A stretch of DNA of 64,000 nt from an uncultured Lachnospiraceae bacterium (lineage in GTDB: Bacteria; Bacillota; Clostridia; Lachnospirales; Lachnospiraceae): assembly GCA_902476265.1 (NCBI GenBank), contig CABSCP010000003.1:1-64000 (forward strand), written 5' to 3'. Below are positions 1 to 8,291 of the stretch, piece after piece. The notes under the pieces are model-generated. The model did not search any database and was not told the DNA's origin. It was given only the letters and a program-made list of their open reading frames with translations. The position numbers were made by a program, and so were the translations under genes. Within the stretch, counting starts at the first letter, position 1. Every line of letters begins with the position of its first letter.

Positions 1-55
1 AACCCTCGACCTACTGATTACGAATCAGTTGCGCTACCAACTGCGCTATTCCAGC
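1..55 (-). tRNA. tRNA-Thr (anticodon CGT), 3' end cut off by the window
   Basis: This is the 5' part of a tRNA read on the minus strand. Position 55 is its first base; most of the T arm and the 3' acceptor strand lie outside the window. Visible parts are the 5' acceptor strand GCTGGAA, a D arm with the GTTGGTA loop, and an anticodon stem ACTGA/TCAGT closing the loop TTCGTAA. Loop positions 3-5 give anticodon CGT, which reads ACG threonine codons. Confidence 0.9.
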
Positions 56-174
56 AAAATCTCAACAATGGATATTATAATGGTAAAACCTGCATTTGGC
101 AAGCAGTTTTTTTTGAAAGATTCAAATTTTTTGCCGCCGGCACCTTTCAAAAGAGCGCCGGCAGCGTAAAATCC

Positions 175-1074
175 TTATTTCACCGCGTTCAGATGGACAT
201 CCAGCTGATTGTAGGGAATAGAAATTTTCTCTTCGTCAAAGCCATATTTGATGGATTCCAGCATTTCACATCTGGCCTGCCAGTAATCCTCCTTTTTGGT
301 CCAGAAACGGACGCCCAGCACCACGCTGCTGTCTCCCAGATTGTCCACGTAAACGGAAACTTCCTTTTCCTGCACAATCAGAGGATGCGCTGCAGCCAGC
401 CGCTCCACCACCGCTCTGGCCTGACGGATATCCGCTTGATAGGAAATGCCCACAAAAAAATCCACCCGCCGCACCGGCTCATCCGTCACGTTGGTCAGGC
501 TGCTGTTTGCCAGGGTGCCGTTGGGAATCAGGATAATTTTATTGTCAAAGGTCGCCAGCTTCGTATAAAAGATGGAAATCTGCTGGACCACCCCTTCGTT
601 TTTGTGGGTATCCTCGATGATATAATCCCCCACTTTAAACGGCTTCAGGGTCAAAATCAAAATACCGCCGATACAGTTTGTCAGACTTCCCTGGATCGCC
701 AGTCCCACCGTGACGCCGACGGAGCCGATGACGGTGGCGATGCTTGCCGCATCCACGCCGAACAACTGTAAAATCATGAACACCAGGATCACATACAAAA
801 AAGCTTTGATCGCGGAATCCAAAAACTGCTCGGCCTCTTTGGAGGCGCTGGATTTCTCCAGCGCCTTCTTAATCAGTCTGCGGATAACGGCAATCACCCT
901 GCTGCCGATGGCGAACAACACAAGGGCCAGCACCACACGGATCCCCAGGGACAAAAGCCTGTCCGGCAGCTTGTCAAGATAGCGTTCCATCAGGCCCAGC
1001 TGCTTTTGTACATCCTGGATGGCTGCGTCCGCCTCCGTCCCTGCAGCAAGCAGACGGTTCCCTGTTGTGGTCAT
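175..1074 (-). CDS. mscS: MscS-family small-conductance mechanosensitive channel
   Basis: A 299-aa inner-membrane protein expected to open under membrane tension and release solutes during osmotic downshock. It has hydrophobic segments near residues 40-62, 88-110 and 112-140. The last is the glycine/alanine-rich pore helix typical of MscS (SVGVTVGLAIQGSLTNCIGG), followed by the beta domain (LKPFKVGDYI) and a cytoplasmic C-terminal domain. The length fits the compact MscS class. The start overlaps the glgB stop in an ATGA, so it is probably translated by coupling to glgB. The pairing with a glycogen enzyme may reflect shared osmotic or stationary-phase use, which is inference. Confidence 0.9.
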   Translation of the reverse strand: MTTTGNRLLAAGTEADAAIQDVQKQLGLMERYLDKLPDRLLSLGIRVVLALVLFAIGSRVIAVIRRLIKKALEKSSASKEAEQFLDSAIKAFLYVILVFMILQLFGVDAASIATVIGSVGVTVGLAIQGSLTNCIGGILILTLKPFKVGDYIIEDTHKNEGVVQQISIFYTKLATFDNKIILIPNGTLANSSLTNVTDEPVRRVDFFVGISYQADIRQARAVVERLAAAHPLIVQEKEVSVYVDNLGDSSVVLGVRFWTKKEDYWQARCEMLESIKYGFDEEKISIPYNQLDVHLNAVK

Positions 1075-3536
1075 GCCTTTTTCTTTCCTTTCCCTGCGCT
1101 GCCGCTTTTCGTGCCGGCACTCTTTTTGCGGTCTTTCACCACCTTAACCGGCTTTTCCTTTTCCGCTCCGGCTAAAATGGCGGCATCCGCCTTTTCCACT
1201 TTTTCCGACAACTCTTCCTTCAGCGTTTTCTTTTTCACTGCGGTCGCTTTTTTGCCTTTTTTCGCCGCAGCAGCCTCCGCTTTTTTCCTGGCTTTTTCCT
1301 CTTCCGCTTTCTTCATGGCAAGCTTTTCTTCCTCCGTATAAGGAACATAGGAGAAAACGCTCACAGAAAGGGGTGCCTGGCGGATTTTGATGGAAAGCTC
1401 CCGGCCGTCGAAGGGTTTCTTCACCGCCTCTTTTACGCCGGCGTTCCCCCTGCCCTGACCGCCGAAAGTCTTATCGTCGGAATTGAGGATTTCCACATAT
1501 TTTCCTTCAAAAGGCACGCCTACCTGGTAGTTCTTCCGGTCCACATTCGCAAAGTTCACACATACCAGAAGCGTTTCCTCTTCTTTCCCTGCCTTGCGCA
1601 GATAGGACAGGTTGCAGTCGTTTGCGTTGATGCAGTTGATCCACTCAAAGCCTTCCCAGCTGTTATCCTTTTCATACATGGCAGGATAAGTGCGGTACAG
1701 TTGGTTCAGGGCTTTTACAAACTGCTGTACGCCTTTATGCTTATTTTCTTTTAAAATTTCCCATTCCACGCTGCGATTTTCATTCCACTCGTCGTATTCG
1801 GCGATGTCCTGTCCCATGAACAGAAGCTTCTTGCCGGGATGGGTCATCATGAAACCGTAACTGGCTTTCAGGTTTGCAAATTTATCCGCTTCTTCCCCCG
1901 GCATTTTCCCCAGCATGGAAGCCTTTCCGTGCACCACCTCATCGTGGGAAAGCACCAGCATGAACTTCTCACTGTAGGCATAGACCATGGAGAAGGTAAG
2001 CTCGCTGTGATGGTGCGCCCGGAAATAAGGATCATAACGGACGTAGCCCAAAAAGTCGTTCATCCAGCCCATGTTCCACTTCAAGGAAAAGCCCAGGCCG
2101 TCATCGTTCAAATCCCCCGTCACCTTCGGCCAGGCCGTGGATTCTTCCGCGATGGACAGCGCCCCTCTTCCGCGCTTTTTGATCATGCTGTTGACATGTT
2201 TTAAAAATTCCACTGCTTCCAGGTTTTCGTTGCCGCCGTAGATATTGGCAACCCATTCCCCGTCATTTTTTCCGTAATCCAAATAGAGCATGGAGGCCAC
2301 CGCATCCATCCGGATGCCGTCCGCGTGGAACTGTTCAATCCAGTACAGTGCGTTTGCGATCAGATAGTTTCTGACCTCCGGCCTGCCATAGTTGTAAATC
2401 AGCGTTCCCCAGTGGGGATGCGCCCCCTGCCTGGGGTCTTTATGCTCATAAAGGCAGGTTCCGTCAAAGGCGGAAAGGCCGTAGGTATCCCGGGGAAAAT
2501 GGGCCGGCACCCAGTCTAAAATCACGCCGATGCCCGCTTTATGCAATTCATTGACAAAATACATGAAATCCTGTGCCGTACCGTATCTGGCCGTAGGCGC
2601 GTAGTACCCGATGACCTGATAGCCCCAGGAACCGTCAAAGGGGTGCTCCATCACGGGCATCAGTTCCACATGGGTATAGCCCATTTCCTTTATATAGGAA
2701 ATGACCATGGGCGCCAGCTCCCTGTAGTTGTAATATAGCCTGCCGTCCTCCGGCTTTGCGAAAGAACCCAGATACATTTCATAAACGCTGACGGGGGTTT
2801 TGTCCACATCCTGTTTCTCCCGCTGCCCGATCCAGTCCTCATCCTCCCAGGCAAAGCCGTCGATATTTCTGACCACGGACGCGGTTTCCGGGCGCAGCTG
2901 CTGTCCGAATGCATAGGGATCGGCTTTTAAATAAGTCAGACCGCCTTTCACTTTCAGTTCATATTTATAGTTCTCCCCTTCTTGTACGCCGGGGATAAAA
3001 ATTTCAAAAATGCCGGAATCCCAAAGGCGGCGCATCTGGTGTATCCGTCCGTCCCAATGGTTAAAATCCCCCACCACGCTGACGCGCATTGCGTTAGGCA
3101 CCCAGACCGCAAAATGAACGCCCTCTACGCCCTCAACCGTCATCATATGCGCGCCCAGAATACGGTACGCTTCGTAATGGATGCCTGCGTTAAATTTCGC
3201 GGTATCTTCCTTTGTGATCACCGGCCCGAACCGGTAGGGATCGATACATTCTTCTTTTGCACCGTCCTGATAAACGATCCGGTAGGTATAATCTCCGATC
3301 TCCGTTCCCGGGAGAAGGGCCGCGAAATATCCCTCTTCATCTTCCATTTCCATCTCATATTCTTTTCCTGTCTTCTGGCACAGGGTGACGGACACTGCGC
3401 CCGGATGAAAGGTCTGTACCACTGTCATATTTCCTTCTGTGTGAGGCCCCAACAGCCGATGCGGATCGTCCTCCTCCGAATAGATGATGGCTTCGATTTC
3501 CGCCCAGTTCATCATCTTATAAAGCTTTTCATTCAT
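1071..3536 (-). CDS. glgB: 1,4-alpha-glucan (glycogen) branching enzyme with a lysine-rich C-terminal tail
   Basis: An 821-aa cytoplasmic enzyme that makes alpha-1,6 branches in glycogen. The N-terminal half holds a CBM48-type beta-sandwich (FAVWVPNAMRVSVVGDFNHW) followed by a GH13 barrel. All four GH13 motifs are visible: DWVPAHFP, GIRMDAVASM (nucleophile Asp), IAEEST (acid/base Glu) and LSHDEVVHGK. An AGGAGG site lies eight bases before the ATG. Usual GlgB length is about 630-750 aa. The excess is an 89-residue tail (about 733-821) made almost only of Lys, Ala and Glu, which looks disordered or coiled and strongly basic at its end. It sits between a DUF1015 gene and mscS in one operon. Confidence 0.95.
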   Translation of the reverse strand: MNEKLYKMMNWAEIEAIIYSEEDDPHRLLGPHTEGNMTVVQTFHPGAVSVTLCQKTGKEYEMEMEDEEGYFAALLPGTEIGDYTYRIVYQDGAKEECIDPYRFGPVITKEDTAKFNAGIHYEAYRILGAHMMTVEGVEGVHFAVWVPNAMRVSVVGDFNHWDGRIHQMRRLWDSGIFEIFIPGVQEGENYKYELKVKGGLTYLKADPYAFGQQLRPETASVVRNIDGFAWEDEDWIGQREKQDVDKTPVSVYEMYLGSFAKPEDGRLYYNYRELAPMVISYIKEMGYTHVELMPVMEHPFDGSWGYQVIGYYAPTARYGTAQDFMYFVNELHKAGIGVILDWVPAHFPRDTYGLSAFDGTCLYEHKDPRQGAHPHWGTLIYNYGRPEVRNYLIANALYWIEQFHADGIRMDAVASMLYLDYGKNDGEWVANIYGGNENLEAVEFLKHVNSMIKKRGRGALSIAEESTAWPKVTGDLNDDGLGFSLKWNMGWMNDFLGYVRYDPYFRAHHHSELTFSMVYAYSEKFMLVLSHDEVVHGKASMLGKMPGEEADKFANLKASYGFMMTHPGKKLLFMGQDIAEYDEWNENRSVEWEILKENKHKGVQQFVKALNQLYRTYPAMYEKDNSWEGFEWINCINANDCNLSYLRKAGKEEETLLVCVNFANVDRKNYQVGVPFEGKYVEILNSDDKTFGGQGRGNAGVKEAVKKPFDGRELSIKIRQAPLSVSVFSYVPYTEEEKLAMKKAEEEKARKKAEAAAAKKGKKATAVKKKTLKEELSEKVEKADAAILAGAEKEKPVKVVKDRKKSAGTKSGSAGKGKKKA

Positions 3537-3567
3537 AAGTGTATCCTCCTGATATTTTAAATTTTCT

Positions 3568-4797
3568 TCAAACCTCTTTCATGCTATACAGCAGCAGTCC
3601 GCTGCGCAGCTTTGGCTCAAACCATGTGGATTTGGGAGGCATCAGCCTCCCGGCATCCGCCACGGCAAACAACTCCTGCAATGAGGGTGGATACAGCCAA
3701 AAGGCAACGCCTGCGCCATCTCTTACGAGACGCATCAGTTCTTTGGTTCCGCGGATTCCTCCCACAAAGGATATCCTTTGGTCCGTCCTGGGTTCCCGGA
3801 TTCCCAGAACCGGATCCAGCAGGAATTTCTGCAGAAGCGCTACGTCCAGTCCCTCTACGGGATCGCAGCTTTTGTACTCTTCTTTCACATAAAGGGAATA
3901 CCAGCCATCCTTTAAATACATGCAAAGCATTCCCTTGTGCAGCGGCTTTGCCGGGGTCTGCCCTGCAAATTCCACATCAAAGCATCTGCTGATCCGGCGC
4001 AAAAACTGCCGTTCCGTCAGACCGTTTAAATCCTTTACCACCCTGTTATAATCCATGATTTCCAGTTCGTCATCCATAAACACCACGGAAAGGATAAAAT
4101 TCCAGGGTTCTTCCCCATCATAGGAAGGATTTTCCCGGCGCTGTTTCAGCGCATGGGATACGGCCGCCGCACAGCGGTGATGGCCGTCCGCAATATAAAG
4201 GTTCTCCACCTGTTCAAAGGCTTCATAAAGGGCTTCCACCGTCTCCATATCCTGAATCTGCCAGAGACGGTGTTCTACGCCGTCAGCAGCAGTAAAATCG
4301 TACAAAGGCTCCCTGTCCTTACAGGATTCCAACATGCAGCGGATATCCTCCCTGGCGCGGCAGGCCAGAAAAATCAGCCCGGTCTGGGCCATACATCCTT
4401 CCACATGGTCAATCCGGTCTTTTTCCTTATCCGCCCGTGTATTTTCATGCCGCCGGATGACGCCGCACAGATAATCATCCACTTTCGTCAGTCCCCCGAT
4501 TCCGGTCTGGCTCCTGCCCTCTGCCGTCAGTTCATAAACATAAAAGCAGGGCAGTTCATCCTGTACAAAAATACCGGACCGTATTCTGTCCTCCAAAAGG
4601 CGGCCCGCGTTTTCATAAATATTCTCCCCTTCTTTGGAAATCGTCTCCGGCCTGTCAATCGCAAGGAAGGACAAAGGTTCCCTCTCCACCTCTTTTTGTG
4701 CTTCCTGCAGTGAAAAAACATCATAAGGCAGGGCCGCAACCCTGTCTTCATACCCCTTTTTGGGCCTGATCGCCCCAAACGGCCTGATCTCCGCCAT
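3568..4797 (-). CDS. DUF1015 family protein
   Basis: A 409-aa soluble protein of the DUF1015 family, whose biochemical role is not established. The family hallmark DGHHR (in the segment YIADGHHRCAAAV) is present near the middle, and the N-terminus begins with the typical RPF-RP segment. In many Clostridia such genes lie beside serC and serA (from memory). Here it is the first gene of the operon with glgB (31-bp gap), about 3.5 kb beyond serA with a hybrid kinase between. A role in serine or sugar metabolism is only suggested by this linkage. The length is normal for the family. Confidence 0.85.
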   Translation of the reverse strand: MAEIRPFGAIRPKKGYEDRVAALPYDVFSLQEAQKEVEREPLSFLAIDRPETISKEGENIYENAGRLLEDRIRSGIFVQDELPCFYVYELTAEGRSQTGIGGLTKVDDYLCGVIRRHENTRADKEKDRIDHVEGCMAQTGLIFLACRAREDIRCMLESCKDREPLYDFTAADGVEHRLWQIQDMETVEALYEAFEQVENLYIADGHHRCAAAVSHALKQRRENPSYDGEEPWNFILSVVFMDDELEIMDYNRVVKDLNGLTERQFLRRISRCFDVEFAGQTPAKPLHKGMLCMYLKDGWYSLYVKEEYKSCDPVEGLDVALLQKFLLDPVLGIREPRTDQRISFVGGIRGTKELMRLVRDGAGVAFWLYPPSLQELFAVADAGRLMPPKSTWFEPKLRSGLLLYSMKEV

Positions 4798-4875
4798 ACT
4801 TTACTGTTCCCCCGTTATTTTTTATTTTTAAAATTGATCAGTTCTTTTCCTTTCCCCTTTTCTCTATTTTACATT

Positions 4876-4904
4876 TTGACAGGACAATGCGCAAGTGTTA
4901 AAAT
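4876..4904 (+). promoter_or_regulatory. Sigma-A-type promoter for the 93-aa gene
   Basis: TTGACA at 4876-4881 and TAAAAT at 4899-4904 are separated by exactly 17 bases. The start codon is about 45 bases beyond the -10 box, with a GGAGGATA ribosome site between. Confidence 0.75.
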
Positions 4905-4948
4905 AAACACCGTGCGAAGGAAAACCGGAAAAGGAGGATACTTTTGAT

Positions 4949-5230
4949 ATGGCGCTGACCAATGAAGACAAACTTTTTTTAGACCGTATTACAAGCTATG
5001 CAAATAAAATAATGCCGGACCTGGATCCCCAGAAGACGCAGGTTTCCGTGCAGCTGGACAAGCTGATGCCCATTTTTGAAACCATCGCAAAGGAGCAGAA
5101 TGCCGCTGTAGAAGATATTTTCATCAAATATATGGATCTTGCAAATGAAGCTTTTGTAGCCACCAATGAAAAGGTGAAAAAAGCCCTGGATGATACTTTA
5201 AGCGACGGTTCCGTGATCCGTTTCGATTAA
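4949..5230 (+). CDS. Small helical protein of unknown function
   Basis: A 93-aa protein that I do not recognise. It has no signal peptide or membrane segment, is acidic and predicted mostly alpha-helical. A near-consensus promoter, an AAGGAGGATA ribosome site and a terminator directly after the stop make it a monocistronic gene, so it is very likely real and perhaps well expressed. It points the opposite way to its neighbours. The final VIRFD motif and the lack of cysteines or catalytic clusters give no functional hint. Confidence 0.8.
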   Translation: MALTNEDKLFLDRITSYANKIMPDLDPQKTQVSVQLDKLMPIFETIAKEQNAAVEDIFIKYMDLANEAFVATNEKVKKALDDTLSDGSVIRFD

Positions 5231-5240
5231 AGGACAGAAA

Positions 5241-5275
5241 AAAAGTGTGCGGATTTTAACGCACACTTTTTTTGT
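5241..5275. terminator. Bidirectional intrinsic terminator between convergent genes
   Basis: An 11-bp stem (5241-5251 with 5260-5270) with an eight-base loop has an A run on one side and a T run on the other, so it can end both the 93-aa gene and the minus-strand kinase, whose stop codon abuts it. Confidence 0.85.
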
Positions 5276-8098
5276 TTAATCTTTGATCAGTCTGATCAAC
5301 GCCGCGCTCAGAAGGTTCATGTCCACAGGCTTGCATACATGGGTGTTCATTCCGGCCGCCAGCGCTTTTTCGAAATCCTCCGCAAAAGCATTGGCGGTCA
5401 TCGCAATCACCGGCACTGTTTTCGCATCTTCCCGGTCCGTAAGCTTCCTGATGGCCCGGGCCGCGTCATATCCGTTCATCAAAGGCATCTGGATATCCAT
5501 GAATACCGCATCATAATAATATTGCGGCATCTCATAAAACTTCTTCACCGCTTCCATTCCGTTTGCCGCCACATCCACGCCTGCCCCCTGCATTCCCAAA
5601 AGTTCTACCAGAATTTCGGCGTTTAATTCGTTATCCTCTGCCAGCAGGAAGCGCTTTCCTTCATAGCAAAAGCTTTCCGGCAGCATCCGCCGTTGTCCTT
5701 CCTCCTCAATTTTCCGGTAAAATGTATCCAGCACCGTACAGAAGGCCGACAAAAAGAAGGGTTTTGGCAGAAAAGCATCAATTCCGGCCTCCCTGGCTTC
5801 ATCGATGATTTCGCTCCAGTCATAGGCGGTCAGCACAAGGATGGGCGTTTCCTCCGGCACAATGCAGCGCAGCCTGCGCGCGGTTTCCATTCCGTCCATC
5901 TCCGGCATTTTCCAGTCCAGCAGCACCACGTCATACCGGCCTCCCGAGGCATAAGTTTCTTTTGCTGCTCTCACCGCGTCCTCTCCGGACTTTTCCCAGC
6001 CCGCATGCATTCCCGCATAGTTTAAACACTCCGTCACACGGCAGCACACTTCCTGCTCATCATCCACCACAAGCACCCTGATATCCCTGTATCTTTCGTA
6101 ATCCGTCTGCTCTTCCTGAATGCGGAGTTCAAAATCCACAAAAAAGGCGGTTCCTTTTCCCGGGGCGCTCTGTACCGAAATAGAACCTCCCATAATATCC
6201 AGAATATTTTTGGCGATGGACATGCCCAGGCCGGTCCCCTGAATTTTATTGGCAATGGAATCGTGTTCTCTGGCAAACGGCACAAAAACGTTGGAGATAA
6301 ATGCAGACGACATCCCTCTTCCGTTATCCGTCACTTCGATGGTAAAACGGGCATAACCGGGCTGGGAAGCGCGCACTTCTTCCATCCGGAACTCAATCCT
6401 GCCCCCTGCAGGCGTAAATTTCAGCGCATTGGACAAAATATTAAGGATCACCTGATTCAGGCGCAGCGCATCCCCACGCACCTTTTCATGGAGAATATTT
6501 TTTGTGTACAGCTCAAAGTCCAGTCCCGCCGCCTTCGCCTGGGGATAGATAATTGCGATCAGATTTTCAAGGAATTCCGCCATGGAAAATGCGTTCTCGC
6601 TGAGCATCATTTTTCCGCTCTCGATCTTTGACATATCCAGCACATCATTGATCAGGCTGAGCAGATAATGGGAGGAACTCGTAATTTTGCCAAAACAGTC
6701 CTTCAGTTTTTCTTCGTTTCCCACATTGGCCTGCGCGATCGCCGTCATTCCGATGATGGCATTCATGGGCGTGCGGATATCGTGTGACATGTTGGATAAA
6801 AAGCGGCTCTTTGCTTCGCTGGCAGCCTCTGCCGCCAGACGCGCCTCCCGGAGCTGCTCTTCCTTTCTGTATTGCTCGGTAACATCGCTGATCAGCATCA
6901 CCATCTTTCCCGAATCATGAGGAAGGAGCTGACATTCCATCTTTTTATACGATAAGCCGCCGTCGTTTTGATCAATCTGTAAAACGGTCTCGTAAATCCC
7001 GCCGGAAGCTTTTTCCACCTCCCGTACAATATCGTCCAGATCGTATCCGGCAATAACCGATGATTTTTTTAAACTTTTAAAGGTTTCCCTGCCAAACAGT
7101 TCCCTGCCGGCCTCTTCAAAATTGCCCTGCATAGGAAGCATGTCCCACATCTTTCCGGTTACGGCATAGATTTCATACTTTTTTTGGGGGATGTCCACCA
7201 GGCTGAGCAGTTCATAATGATTCTGAACCGCAAAATTGCAGAGTTCTTCATAGGTTCTTGCGCTCTCCTGATTCATTTTCAGATCATCTATATCCTTTAA
7301 GACCAAAATCACCTGCCGAAGCGTCCCTTCCCGGTACACCCCTTTACTGTTGATCTTATACCAGCGGTATTCGGACTCTCCCTCCAGCCGGATACGGGCT
7401 TCCATTTCCTGGCCCAAATACTTCCCCATCGTGAGAATTTCCATGACCATCGGGTAATCATCCGGATGGACAATCTCTTTCCACTCTTCTGTCAGATGAT
7501 GTCTCTCAATGCTGCGATGCTCCACCATGCCGTCTGAATGCAGCACATTCAAAAGAGTCTGCATATAGTCCCGCCCGGTGTCGTAGGTGCAGATGATGGC
7601 GTCGGAAAAATCCGCCAGCAGCTGGATCCTGACCTGCTCCACCTCCAGCATTTCCTCCGCCTGCCGCCTTTTCTGCGCCAGAAGAAACTCCCTGTTTTTC
7701 GTCTCTTCGATGTCCGTTGTAAAAAGAGTGGCTTTAAAAGGTTCTCCCTCTTCATCCTGCTCCGCCAGTATGACCTGATTGCGCAGCCAGTGGTAGTTGC
7801 CGTCAGGCATGAGGGAACGGTATTCAAACTCCTGGTAACCCTGTTCCTTCAGTCTCTTCTTCATGTGCGAGATCGAAAGCATTTCCCGGTAAAGCTCCCG
7901 GTCGCTGTCATGCACTATGGCTGTGCACAGCACATTTATCATTTCTTCATAATTGCCTTCATTGGCATAGCTGTTTGCCGCCGCTTCCGTCTGTGCCGGC
8001 GCAAAGAATGCATTCCGTTTCAAATTGATATAATAGATGGAATTAAAACATTTTGCCATGCTGCGGAACGCTTCATAAATCCGGACATCTTCTCTCAT
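5276..8098 (-). CDS. Hybrid sensor histidine kinase with PAS domains and two receiver domains
   Basis: About 940 aa, soluble, with no membrane segment. In order: PAS-like sensor regions over roughly the first 410 residues (one contains YQEFEYRSLMPDGNYHWLR), a HisKA dimerisation domain with the phospho-acceptor His in SNMSHDIRTPMN (about residue 439), an HATPase domain (NALKFTPAGG, TDNGRGM, GTGLGMSI), and two receiver domains with phosphorylatable Asp in LLDWKMPEMDG and FMDIQMPLMNG. There is no DNA-binding output, so signalling must pass to another protein or act by protein contact. The start at 8098 is chosen over 8137 because GGAGG lies ten bases upstream and because the predicted promoter would start transcripts near 8138. 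Confidence 0.9.
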   Translation of the reverse strand: MREDVRIYEAFRSMAKCFNSIYYINLKRNAFFAPAQTEAAANSYANEGNYEEMINVLCTAIVHDSDRELYREMLSISHMKKRLKEQGYQEFEYRSLMPDGNYHWLRNQVILAEQDEEGEPFKATLFTTDIEETKNREFLLAQKRRQAEEMLEVEQVRIQLLADFSDAIICTYDTGRDYMQTLLNVLHSDGMVEHRSIERHHLTEEWKEIVHPDDYPMVMEILTMGKYLGQEMEARIRLEGESEYRWYKINSKGVYREGTLRQVILVLKDIDDLKMNQESARTYEELCNFAVQNHYELLSLVDIPQKKYEIYAVTGKMWDMLPMQGNFEEAGRELFGRETFKSLKKSSVIAGYDLDDIVREVEKASGGIYETVLQIDQNDGGLSYKKMECQLLPHDSGKMVMLISDVTEQYRKEEQLREARLAAEAASEAKSRFLSNMSHDIRTPMNAIIGMTAIAQANVGNEEKLKDCFGKITSSSHYLLSLINDVLDMSKIESGKMMLSENAFSMAEFLENLIAIIYPQAKAAGLDFELYTKNILHEKVRGDALRLNQVILNILSNALKFTPAGGRIEFRMEEVRASQPGYARFTIEVTDNGRGMSSAFISNVFVPFAREHDSIANKIQGTGLGMSIAKNILDIMGGSISVQSAPGKGTAFFVDFELRIQEEQTDYERYRDIRVLVVDDEQEVCCRVTECLNYAGMHAGWEKSGEDAVRAAKETYASGGRYDVVLLDWKMPEMDGMETARRLRCIVPEETPILVLTAYDWSEIIDEAREAGIDAFLPKPFFLSAFCTVLDTFYRKIEEEGQRRMLPESFCYEGKRFLLAEDNELNAEILVELLGMQGAGVDVAANGMEAVKKFYEMPQYYYDAVFMDIQMPLMNGYDAARAIRKLTDREDAKTVPVIAMTANAFAEDFEKALAAGMNTHVCKPVDMNLLSAALIRLIKD

Positions 8099-8134
8099 TT
8101 GTGTCAGGCCTCCAGCCCTGTGTTTACTAAATTT

Positions 8135-8189
8135 CATTCGGATCAGTATACCTTTTCAAACACGAAAACACAATACGCTGATCCGAATG
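8135..8189 (-). promoter_or_regulatory. Kinase promoter enclosed by a perfect 12-bp inverted repeat
   Basis: On the minus strand TTGTGT (8168-8173) and TATACT (8145-8150) are 17 bases apart. The arms CATTCGGATCAG (8135-8146) and CTGATCCGAATG (8178-8189) are perfect inverted repeats. One arm overlaps the -10 box, the other ends just upstream of the -35 box, a layout that suits repression by a dimeric regulator. Confidence 0.55.
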
Positions 8190-8196
8190 TACAAAA

Positions 8197-8231
8197 AAAA
8201 CATCCTGTTGTGAATAAAAACAGGATGTTTT
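8197..8231 (-). terminator. Terminator of the serC-serA transcript
   Basis: Read on the minus strand, a 12-bp stem built on AAACATCCTGTT and its complement is followed by eight T residues, about 60 bases after the serA stop. Confidence 0.8.
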
Positions 8232-8291
8232 CCGGCCTTTCATGTCAAAGCACATTATAGAAGCAGAAGAGAATCGATCTCTAAACCCTTT

